Shown piece by piece: positions 51,209 through 59,213 of a stretch of DNA of 64,000 nt. The number at the start of each line of letters is the position of its first letter. The stretch's first letter is position 1. A model generated the notes under the pieces. The model worked only from the letters and a program-made list of their open reading frames with translations, was not told where the DNA came from and made no database searches. A program made the translations under genes and the position numbers. The stretch spans positions 4,340,001 through 4,404,000 of the forward strand of contig NZ_JACYXC010000001.1 in the NCBI RefSeq assembly GCF_016031615.1, read 5' to 3'. The DNA is from Streptomyces pactum. GTDB taxonomy: Bacteria > Actinomycetota > Actinomycetes > Streptomycetales > Streptomycetaceae.

Positions 51209-51624
51209 ACGGGAGATTATGGGTGAGATGTGCCGTCTGGTCGGTGGTACGCGGCGGGGGGTGCCGGGCGCGCTGAGCCGGCCGGGCCGCGGGTTGTCGG
51301 TGGGGCCCGCCGGACCGCCGGGGCGGACCGGCCGCCCGGGGGCGGAGGCGGGCGACCCGGGCCGGCCCACCGCCACGGAATCCGACCGGCCACCGCCACG
51401 GGGTCCGACCGGCCCACCGCCACGGGGTCCGACCGGCCCACCGCCACGGGGTCCGACCGGCCCACCGCCACGGGGTCCGACCGGCCCACTGCCACGGGGT
51501 CAGGCCGGGTCAGAGCCGGCCGGAGGCGCCGCAACGAGGGCCGGCCGGAGGCCCGCAAACGGGGTCCGACCGGAGGCGCCGCAACGAGGGCCGGCCGGCC
51601 AGAACGGGGGACCGGCCGGGCCGG
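51209..51624. other. Interval with VNTR-type repeats
   Basis: 416 bases between the phosphatase start and the end of the HTH-TPR gene, both on the minus strand. It holds the 24-bp array at 51362-51500 and two copies of a 29-bp phrase beginning CCGGAGGCGCCGCAACGAGG (about 51520 and 51571). The CATAAT hexamer of the phosphatase promoter is at 51216-51221. Confidence 0.5.
51362..51500. repeat. 24-bp tandem repeat array (five units plus a partial)
   Basis: The unit CCGACCGGCCCACCGCCACG followed by GGGT starts at 51382 (one base shorter), 51405, 51429, 51453 and 51477, after a partial copy. Units are nearly identical, so copy number may vary between strains. Confidence 0.9.
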
Positions 51625-53243
51625 TCAGAGCGGGGGTTCGGCCGGGGCCGGGCCGAGGGTGGTGGTCCCGGGCGCGGCACGGTGGCCCAGCCCGGTGCGG
51701 TAGGCGTCCAGCGCGGCCTCCACCCGGCCTTCCCGGCGCAGCAGGTCGCCCAGGAGCCGGCAGAGGTCCGCCAGGTCACCGGCCGCCCCGGTGCGTTCCA
51801 GCAGGGACAGCGCGGCGCAGTAGTGTTCCTCGGCGGCCTCGTTGTCGCCGCGTTCCTCGGCGATCAGGCCGAGCAGCCGGTGAGCGCCGCCGGCGTGCAC
51901 CGCGCCGCGCTCGGCGGAGAGCCGGGTCCGCTCGGCCAGCGCCCGGCCGCAGGCACCGCCGGGCGCGTTCCGGTGCCGGCCCGCCGCGGCCTCCCCGTCC
52001 CGCTCCGGCCCGGCCCCCCGGTTCCGCCTCCGCCCCCCGGACCCGTTCCCGCCCCTGACCCCGGCTCCGGCTCCTGCGCCGCCGTGGTCGCCACGGCCGC
52101 CGCTGTCGCCGCCGTAACCGCCGTCCCCCACGCCCCGGTGGACCCCGCGGTCGCCGGGTTCGCCGGGGTGAGCAGCGGGCGGAGCAGCGCCTCCGCCTCG
52201 TCCGTCCGGCCGCGCCGGCGCAGCACGTCCGCCAGCTCCACCTCCACCTGCCCGGTGAAGAGCGCGGCCCGCTTGGAGGCCAGCATGTCGCGGGCGGTGC
52301 GCAGTTCGCGTTCGGCGCGGTCCAGATCGCCGTCCTGGGCGTGGACGTAGCCACGCATCCAGTGGCAGTGCGCCAGCTCGGTCCGTATCCGCAGCTGCTC
52401 GTACAGTTGCTGGGCCTTGGCCAGGGAGGCGTCCGCCTCGGCGGTGCGGCCCTCGGCGATGAGCGTGCGGGCCACCCCCCGGTGCATCCCGGCGATCAGC
52501 GCCGGGTCGTCCACCCGGGGGGCCAGCGCCAGCGCGAGTTCGGCGGCGTGCGCCGCACGTGCGTACGCCCCCATGTCCATGTACGGGGCGATGGACGCGG
52601 TGTACAGCAGCAGTAGCGCGTCGGGGTCGTGCAGCCCGGAGGCGTTGAGTTCGTCGAGCGTGGACTCCAGCAGGTAGCAGGAGTAGCGCAGCTCCCCGGC
52701 GAGCAGGTGGGCCAGTGCCCGGCCGCGGATCGCCGGGACGCGCGCCGGCAGCGGCTCCCGGGCCAGCAGCCCCTCCGCGGCCTCGAAGTGGTCGCGGGCC
52801 CTCATCAGGTCGCCGGTCTCCAGGGCGCAGTCGCCCAGGCCGAGCAGGGCCGCCGCCCGTTCGGGCGCCAGCTCCAGCCGCTCCGCCTCGGCGAGCAGCC
52901 CGGCGAAGAGGCCGGCGGCGTCCTCGGCCGAGCCGGTGGCCAGGGCGCGGCGCGCGTCGGTGAGCCCGGCCCGCAGCCTGGTGGTCTCCTCCGGCGACCG
53001 TCCGGTGGCCAGTTCCTCGTACGTGGTGCCCAGCCGGGCGGCGAGGTGGCGCAGCGCCGCCTCGGAGGGGCGGACCCTCCCCGCCTCCAGGGTGGACACG
53101 TAGGCGGCGGTGTACGCCGGCTCGGCCAGCTGCCGCTGGGTGAGGCCGGCTCGGGTGCGCATCCGCAGCACCCGGCGGCCGATCTCCTGCGGGGTGTCCG
53201 GCCGTACGTCCCCGGCGCTTGTCTCCGCCACCGTGCCCCTCAT
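51625..53243 (-). CDS. HTH-TPR transcriptional regulator, frameshifted in this sequence
   Basis: ATG 53243 (or GTG 53231, which has a better-placed GAGGGG) opens an Xre HTH at about 20-75: IGRRVLRMRTRAGLTQRQLA and YVSTLEAGRVRPSEAALRHLA. TPR-like repeats follow to about residue 350 (DALLLLYTASIAPYMDMGAY, ADVLRRRGRTDEAEALLRPL). The C-terminal TPRs (HRLLGLIAEERGDNEAAEEHY, DLLRREGRVEAALDAYRTGL) are in another frame. Total length is two over a multiple of three, and two C6 runs at 52014-52019 and 52033-52038 in the low-complexity linker are the probable site. Divergent from the hydrolase gene; it may control that gene and the M64 peptidase through the shared motif. An intact product would have about 540 residues. 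Confidence 0.8.
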
Positions 53244-53254
53244 CTCCCCGGCGG

Positions 53255-53276
53255 TAGGTTGACCGTGCGGTTAACC
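53255..53276. promoter_or_regulatory. Two-part operator candidate, copy A
   Basis: TAGGTTGA, six bases, GGTTAACC, in the short divergent region between the HTH-TPR regulator and the hydrolase. The same pair with the same spacing occurs at 55095-55116. GGTTAACC is a perfect dyad and A/T-containing, rare in this DNA. TTGACC within it could also be a -35. Confidence 0.65.
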
Positions 53277-53310
53277 GTCGAGCTAAGTCCATTTACGTGA
53301 GGATTGAAAG

Positions 53311-54771
53311 ATGTCGAAGGCGATGGCTTCCGGTGAGCCCTCCGGGCAGGAGTTCGCTTCGTCCCCCGAGCCGGTGAACGGCCCGCACGGGAGTACGGTC
53401 GCCCCGCACGCGGGCCCGGCCGACTCGCACGCCCGTCCGGGCCCCGGACCGCGGGGGACCAGGACCGTCCGGCAGCCCGGACTGGTCCTCACCGACCACC
53501 ACTTCGACGTCCCGCTCGACCATACGGCGCCGGAGGGGGAGAGGATCACCCTTTACGCACGGGAGGTCGTCGCGACCGGGAACACGGACGGCGCCGGGCG
53601 GCCGCGCGCGGACCTGCCGTGGCTGCTCTACCTCCAGGGCGGTCCCGGCTTCGGCGCCGACCGGCCGGTGGGCCGTTCCGGCTGGCTGGACCGGGCGCTG
53701 GACGAGTACCGGGTGCTGCTGCTGGACCAGCGCGGCACCGGCCGCTCCACCCCCGCGAACCGGCAGACGCTGCCGCTGCGCGGCACGCCGGAGGAGCAGG
53801 CCGCCTACCTCGCGCACTTCCGTGCGGACGCCATCGTCCAGGACTGCGAGCTGATCCGCCGGCAGCTCACCGGCGGCCGGCCGTGGACCGTTCTGGGCCA
53901 GAGCTTCGGCGGCTTCTGCGCGGTCAGCTACCTCGGCCGGGCGCCGGAGGGGCTGGAGGCGGTGCTGATCACCGGAGGTCTGCCCGCGCTCGACGAGGAC
54001 GCGGACGCGGTCTACCGCGCCGCGTACCCGCGCATGGAGCGCAAGACGCTCGCGCACTACGACCGGTACCCGGGGGACGCGGAGACCGTGCGCCGCGTGG
54101 TGGCCCACCTCGCGGCGCACGAGGAGGTGCTGCCGGACGGGTCCCGGCTCACTGCTGAATCGTTCCAGCAGCTGGGGATCCTCCTCGGCTCCGGCGACGG
54201 CTCGCACCGCCTCCACCACCTGCTGGAGGACCCGTTCGTCCCCACCCCGGAGGGCGAGCGGCTCGCCGACGCCTTCACCGAGCAGGTGGCCGGTGTCCTC
54301 TCCCGGGCCGGCAGCCCCCTCTACACCCTGCTCCACGAGTCCATCTACGCCCAGGACGGCCGGGCCACGAACTGGTCGGCGCACCGGGTGCGCGCGGAGT
54401 TCCCGCGGTTCGACCCGCACGCGGCGGTGGCCGAGGGGCGTCCGGTGCTGCTCACCGGGGAGTCGGTGCACCCGTGGATGCTCGACACCCACGCCGCCCT
54501 CCGTCCGCTCCGCCGCACCGCCGAACTCCTGGCGGCGCGCACCGGCTGGGGGCCGCTCTACGACGCGGACCGGCTCGCCCGCAACACGGTGCCGGTGGCG
54601 GCCGCGATCTACCACGACGACCTGTTCGTGGACACCGCGCACTCGCTGCGCACCGCCCGCGCCATCCGCGGCCTGCGCACCTGGGTGACCGACGAGTTCG
54701 AGCACGACGGGGTACGGGCCGGCGGGCGCCGCGTCCTGGACCGGCTGCTGCAGCTGGTCCGCGACGCCTGA
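53311..54771 (+). CDS. Prolyl aminopeptidase-like alpha/beta hydrolase
   Basis: A 486-residue S33-family enzyme. About 55 Ser/Pro/Gly-rich residues precede the fold. The oxyanion loop LQGGPGFG is at 108-115, DQRGTGRS at 139-146 and the nucleophile motif GQSFGG at 196-201 with Ser198. The cap domain and the C-terminal IYHDDLFVD segment match proline iminopeptidases, which release N-terminal proline from small peptides. ATG 53311 has GAGG ten bases upstream. It is divergent from the HTH-TPR regulator across 67 bases, so it is probably its direct target. No secretion signal. Confidence 0.9.
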   Translation: MSKAMASGEPSGQEFASSPEPVNGPHGSTVAPHAGPADSHARPGPGPRGTRTVRQPGLVLTDHHFDVPLDHTAPEGERITLYAREVVATGNTDGAGRPRADLPWLLYLQGGPGFGADRPVGRSGWLDRALDEYRVLLLDQRGTGRSTPANRQTLPLRGTPEEQAAYLAHFRADAIVQDCELIRRQLTGGRPWTVLGQSFGGFCAVSYLGRAPEGLEAVLITGGLPALDEDADAVYRAAYPRMERKTLAHYDRYPGDAETVRRVVAHLAAHEEVLPDGSRLTAESFQQLGILLGSGDGSHRLHHLLEDPFVPTPEGERLADAFTEQVAGVLSRAGSPLYTLLHESIYAQDGRATNWSAHRVRAEFPRFDPHAAVAEGRPVLLTGESVHPWMLDTHAALRPLRRTAELLAARTGWGPLYDADRLARNTVPVAAAIYHDDLFVDTAHSLRTARAIRGLRTWVTDEFEHDGVRAGGRRVLDRLLQLVRDA

Positions 54772-55173
54772 CCGCCCGGGCGGGGGCCGGCGCGGGCCGA
54801 CCGGGTCCCGGCGGGCCGGCCGGGACCCGGCGCGGGCCGATCGGGACCCGGCGGTCCGCACCGGCCTGAACGGACCGGCGCCAACGGGCCGCAATGGGCG
54901 CGCAGGTGACGGTCCGGGGCGACCGGGCGCGTGACGTGGGTACAGGGCCGCACCCGGCGCACCTCGATGTGCCCGGCGCGCCCAGGGCGTCCCGCACGCT
55001 CCCACGCGCCGGCCCGGGCGGGGGGCGGTCGCGCCGGGTCCACCTGTTCGGATTCCCCGCACCGACCCCATTGCCGGGCGGCGCGCCGACCCCCTAGGTT
55101 GAGCGACGGGTTAACCAGAGGACTCAACCCCAGTTAACTCACCGCTTACGGAGTCGACTTCGGGAGCCCCGCC
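54772..55173. other. Gene-free interval before the M64 peptidase
   Basis: The left part is low complexity with (G)CGGGCCGACCGGGTCCCGG-like repeats at 54785-54860. The right part, from 55090, is A/T-richer and contains operator copy B and the promoter of the peptidase gene. No gene is supported. Confidence 0.4.
55095..55139. promoter_or_regulatory. Two-part operator candidate, copy B
   Basis: TAGGTTGA, six bases, GGTTAACC at 55095-55116, as in copy A. Here the site is more elaborate: GGTTGAG (55097-55103) and CTCAACC (55123-55129) form an outer dyad centred on GGTTAACC. A second dyad, AGTTAACT, lies at 55132-55139. It ends 35 bases ahead of the M64 peptidase start. Confidence 0.7.
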
Positions 55174-56628
55174 GTGCGCAGAGCCCAGCAGCACCGCCCG
55201 CACCACCGCGTACGCCACCGTGCCCGTGCCGTGTCCCTGGCCGCCGGTGTCGTCCTGAGCGCCGCACTGGTGGCCACCGCGTCCGCCACCGCGACCGCCG
55301 GTACCGCCACCGGGGCGTCCGGTGCGGCCGAGCGCGGCGGGGCGGGACCGGCCACCGGGAGGTCCCCGGGTTCCGGCCCCTGGGCCGTGCCGGGGACGGA
55401 ACCGGCCGCGGCGGGCACGGACACGGAGATCCCGGTCGAGTACTTCGCCGGCCCCGGCGCGCACCCGCGCCACACCCTGGTCCCGGCCCGCACCCCGGAC
55501 CGGCTGGCCCAGGGCAAGGGCGCGCTCACCCCGGCGCAGCAGGCCGCCGACGGCGAGGTGACGCCGATCGTGCGGAAGGGCGCGGAGGGCGACAAGGTGG
55601 ACGTCGTCTTCATCGGCGACGGCTACACCCTGGAACAGCAGGAGGACTTCCACGCCGACGTCCGCGCCAAGTGGGCCGAGATCTCCGCGGTGCAGCCGTA
55701 CGCCACCTACCGGAACCTGTTCAACGTCTGGTCGGTGGACGCGGTCTCCCGGCAGTCCGGGGTCTCCGGCGACCCCACCAAGGACGTGGTCAAGGACACC
55801 GCGCTGAGGTCGTACTTCTGGTGCGACGACCTGGAGCGGCTGCTGTGCGTGGACACCGCCAAGGTGGAGACGTACGCCGCCAAGGCCCCCGACGCGGACC
55901 TGGTGATCGTGCTGTCCAACTCGGCCAAGTACGGCGGTGCCGGCTACAACGACCTGACCTCCCGGCCCGGTTACGACGGCGTGGCCACCGCCTCGTCCGA
56001 CCACCCGGACTCCGACCAGGTCGCCGTCCACGAGACCGGCCATTCGCTGGGCAAGCTCGCCGACGAGTACTTCTACCCGGAGTTCGGCACGTACACCGGC
56101 GCCGAACCGGCCGCCTCCAACGCCACCAAGCTCACCGCCGCGGAGCTCACGGCACAGCGGAAGAAGTGGTACCGCTGGATCGGGCAGACCTCGCCGGACG
56201 GCGGCACGGTCGGTGCGTACGAGGGCGGCGACTACTACCCCAAGGGCATCAACCGCCCCACGGAGAACTCGATCATGCGCACCCTGGGGCGGGAGTTCAA
56301 CCTGCCCGGGCGGGAGGCGATGATCGCGGGCTTCTACCGGCACGCGAGCGTGCTGACCAGCCGTACCGGCAAGGACACCGTGCTCGGCGCCACCACCGTG
56401 CTCAAGGTGGAGGTGCCGGAATCGGCCACCGTCAGCTGGCTGGTGGACGGCAAGGAGGTCACCGCGGCCAAGGGCCGGACCGAGATCACCCCCCGGAGCC
56501 TGGGCGTGCGCGCCGACGGCCGCCGGCACACCGTCACCGCCCGCGCCACCGACGGCACCACGGCGGTGAAGGATCCGGAGCTGCGGAAGCTGCTCACCGA
56601 CTCCCGCACATGGAAGGCGAAGGGCTGA
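55174..56628 (+). CDS. Secreted M64-family metallopeptidase
   Basis: A 484-residue precursor. The N-terminus has many Arg/His and then the hydrophobic core VSLAAGVVLSAALVATASA, a Sec or possible Tat signal (no clear RR-x-FLK). About 75 Gly/Ala/Pro-rich residues follow. The catalytic domain runs from about 140: VDVVFIGDGYT is the family start and HETGHSLGKLADEY (286-299) holds the zinc ligands His286 and His290 and catalytic Glu287. A C-terminal beta-sandwich-like region (VEVPESATVSWLVDGKEV) completes it. M64 enzymes include the Clostridium IgA protease; the substrate here is unknown. GTG 55174 has GGGAG eight bases upstream. It shares an operator motif with the prolyl aminopeptidase gene. Confidence 0.92.
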   Translation: MRRAQQHRPHHRVRHRARAVSLAAGVVLSAALVATASATATAGTATGASGAAERGGAGPATGRSPGSGPWAVPGTEPAAAGTDTEIPVEYFAGPGAHPRHTLVPARTPDRLAQGKGALTPAQQAADGEVTPIVRKGAEGDKVDVVFIGDGYTLEQQEDFHADVRAKWAEISAVQPYATYRNLFNVWSVDAVSRQSGVSGDPTKDVVKDTALRSYFWCDDLERLLCVDTAKVETYAAKAPDADLVIVLSNSAKYGGAGYNDLTSRPGYDGVATASSDHPDSDQVAVHETGHSLGKLADEYFYPEFGTYTGAEPAASNATKLTAAELTAQRKKWYRWIGQTSPDGGTVGAYEGGDYYPKGINRPTENSIMRTLGREFNLPGREAMIAGFYRHASVLTSRTGKDTVLGATTVLKVEVPESATVSWLVDGKEVTAAKGRTEITPRSLGVRADGRRHTVTARATDGTTAVKDPELRKLLTDSRTWKAKG

Positions 56629-57249
56629 CCCGCGCGGTCGTCCCCGGCCGCCGGGCCGTCCGGTGACCCGGTCCGCCGGTCCGCCGGTCCCCGGCCCTGT
56701 GGCCGCCGCCCCTGATCCGGTCCCGTGACCCCGGCCCCTTGGGCGGCCGCGCCGGAGCCCGTCTCCCGAGACCCGTTGCCCCGAAGCCTGTTGCCCCGAG
56801 ACCACCGCCCCGTGGACCCCCGCCACGGGGCGGTGCCGTGTCCGTCCCCGGTATCCGGTCGCCCCCGCCGCGCATGCCCGCGCCCCTCGCACCCTCCGTA
56901 CCCCTCGCACCGGCCCGCGTCCGTCCGCCTCCGTCGCCCGCGTCCGCTCCCGCCCAACAACCGTCCGCCCCCGTCCGCGCGCGGCGCCGCCGGCCCGGGC
57001 GGTGCGGTGATGCGAGGGACCCGGATGTGTGATGTCCACGGGTCCGGTCCGGGCGCGGGAAACGCCCCTCAAAGCGACAAATCGGGGCCGGCGGCGCATC
57101 GTTCGACGGACTCGGCGGACCCGGACCGGGCGGCGGCTGACCTGGGCGGGGGCCCGGGCCGGACGGGTGCGCAACAGCTCCGTCACGAGCGGCCCGCGGC
57201 GGCTCACCTCGGTGGCGGCGGCATCCGGGGGGCGGGTAATGATGGAGCC
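56629..57249. other. Gene-free interval
   Basis: 620 bases of very G/C-rich DNA with repeated CCCGTCCGCGCC- and CCGAGACC-like phrases. Only the last 30 bases stand out: TAATGAT at 57237-57243 close to the kinase start may be a -10. No gene is supported. Confidence 0.35.
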
Positions 57250-59112
57250 ATGACGAACCATGGGGGACGGGCGGAAGAGCCCACCAGTTACGGGCTCCAG
57301 CCACCGACGCCGGCCCAGCCGTCGGATCGTTCCGAGCACCCCGGCGGACCGGCGCCGGTCCCTCCGCCGGGCGCCGGAGCGGGGTACCCGGCCGGGCCCG
57401 GTGCCGGGGCGGCCTACGGCGCCGCACCGGTACCCGGCGGTCCCGTGCCCGGTGGCCCCGTCCCCGGTGGTCCCGTGCCGGGCCCCGGCGCCGTTCCGCA
57501 GCCCCGCGGGCCGGTGCCGGCGTCCGGTGGCTCCCCGGCGGGGGTGGCGGTGGCCGGGTCCGGGGCCGACCCCCGCACCGGGGCGCAGCCGGACCCCGGC
57601 CGGGTGATCGGCGGCCGGTACCGCCTGGTGTCCCGGCTGGGGCACGGCGGGATGGGCACCGTCTGGAAGGCGCACGACCAGGTGGTGGACCGGGAGGTCG
57701 CGGTCAAGGAGCCGCGGGTCCCGGAGACCCTGCCGGAGCGTGACCGGCACACCGTCCACCAGCGCATGCGGCGCGAGGCGCGGGCGGCGGCGCGGATCGA
57801 CCACCCGTCGGTGGTCACGGTCCACGACGTGGTGATCGAGGACGACCGGCCGTGGATCGTGATGGAGCTGGTGCACGGTCAGTCCCTCGCCGACCGGCTG
57901 GCGGAGGGCACGCTCGACCCGCGGGAGGCGGCCCGGATCGGCCTGGCGGTGCTGGGCGCGCTGGCCGCCGCGCACGACAAGGGCGTACTGCACCGGGACG
58001 TGAAGCCGGACAACGTGCTGCTCGGGCGGAACGACCGGGTGGTCCTCACCGACTTCGGCATCGCCCAGGTCGAGGGCGAGCAGGGGCTGACCGAGACCGG
58101 GGCCTTCGTCGGCTCGCCGGAGTACATCGCGCCCGAACGGGTGCTGGGCCAGCGGCCCGGCCCGGAGTCCGACCTGTGGTCGCTCGGCGTGGTGCTGTAC
58201 GCGGCGGTGGAGGGCATGTCGCCGTTCCGCCGCTCGCACACCCCGGCCACCCTGCAGGCGATCCTCTCCGCCGAGCCGCAGACCCCGGCGCGCGGTACCG
58301 GGGCCCTGGGCACCCTGATCATGCAGCTGCTGCGCAAGGACCCGGCGGCCCGGCCGTCCGCCGCCGAGGCGCGCCGGATGCTGGAGAGCGTGGTGCACCC
58401 GCCGCAGCCGCCGGCCACCCTGCTCGCCGCCGCCGCGCCGGGACCGGGCGGGGCGGGGACCGGCAACCGGTTCGTGCCGCCGGTCCTGCACCGCAACCGC
58501 AAGGCGCAGGGCATCCTCGGCGCCGGGGTGCTGGCGGTGGCCGCAGCCGTCACGCTGGCCGTGCTCAACCCCTTCGCGGGCGACGAGGGGCTGCCGGACG
58601 GCTGGACGCTGCGGGAGGACCCGGAGGTGGTCTCGGCCTCGGTGGCGGTGCCCGGGGACTACCGGCGGTCGGTGGACGACGGCGACCCCGACGACGGCGA
58701 CGGCACCACGGTGACCTACAACGACCCCAGCGGGGTGTTCACCATTTCGGTGACCCGGACCGACCGTGAGGACGGCAACGAGGCCAAGTCGGCCACGGAC
58801 GCCGCGAACCAGCTCATCGAGTGGTACCGGAGCGACGAGAACACCGACATGGACGGGGCCCGGAGCACCAAGGCCGAGTCGTTCCAGGAGGGGTACGACG
58901 CCATCGAGGTCGCCACCACCTATCAGTACGAGAACGCGGACGAGGACGATCTGTGGCACCGCGTCCGGGAACACATCGTGGTGGACAAGAAGCGGCAGAT
59001 CGTCTGGGAGCTGAGCGTCTTCATGCCCGACGCCGGTGACGCCCGGACGATCGGGGATCAGCTGTTCGAAGACGCGCGGAAGCACCTGGAGATCGCCGAG
59101 GAACCTCGCTGA
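57250..59112 (+). CDS. Membrane-anchored Ser/Thr protein kinase
   Basis: A 620-residue PknB-type (Hanks) kinase. A Pro/Gly-rich N-terminus with VPGGP repeats (61-75) precedes the kinase domain, about 120-395. It has GHGGMGTVWKAH (Gly loop), Lys153 in VAVKE, HRDVKPDN, DFG, SPEYIAPER and SDLWSLGVVLYA. One membrane helix follows near 425-445 (ILGAGVLAVAAAVTLAVLN) and an extracellular domain of about 170 residues without PASTA repeats, so the signal sensed differs from PknB. ATG 57250 has GGAG four bases upstream, a short spacing; TAATGAT just before may make it nearly leaderless. Confidence 0.93.
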   Translation: MTNHGGRAEEPTSYGLQPPTPAQPSDRSEHPGGPAPVPPPGAGAGYPAGPGAGAAYGAAPVPGGPVPGGPVPGGPVPGPGAVPQPRGPVPASGGSPAGVAVAGSGADPRTGAQPDPGRVIGGRYRLVSRLGHGGMGTVWKAHDQVVDREVAVKEPRVPETLPERDRHTVHQRMRREARAAARIDHPSVVTVHDVVIEDDRPWIVMELVHGQSLADRLAEGTLDPREAARIGLAVLGALAAAHDKGVLHRDVKPDNVLLGRNDRVVLTDFGIAQVEGEQGLTETGAFVGSPEYIAPERVLGQRPGPESDLWSLGVVLYAAVEGMSPFRRSHTPATLQAILSAEPQTPARGTGALGTLIMQLLRKDPAARPSAAEARRMLESVVHPPQPPATLLAAAAPGPGGAGTGNRFVPPVLHRNRKAQGILGAGVLAVAAAVTLAVLNPFAGDEGLPDGWTLREDPEVVSASVAVPGDYRRSVDDGDPDDGDGTTVTYNDPSGVFTISVTRTDREDGNEAKSATDAANQLIEWYRSDENTDMDGARSTKAESFQEGYDAIEVATTYQYENADEDDLWHRVREHIVVDKKRQIVWELSVFMPDAGDARTIGDQLFEDARKHLEIAEEPR

Positions 59113-59213
59113 CCTGGAGGAACGATGATCCGTGCCAGTGATTGCTGGCGCAATTTGGGCAAAGGAGTTACCGGCGGGTACCCAAAGCCCGGGGACCGGA
59201 ATACCCTCACCCC

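Noticed and set aside
51362..51500. CRISPR array
   Set aside because: The 24-bp units are directly adjacent without spacers, so this is a tandem repeat; no cas genes are present.
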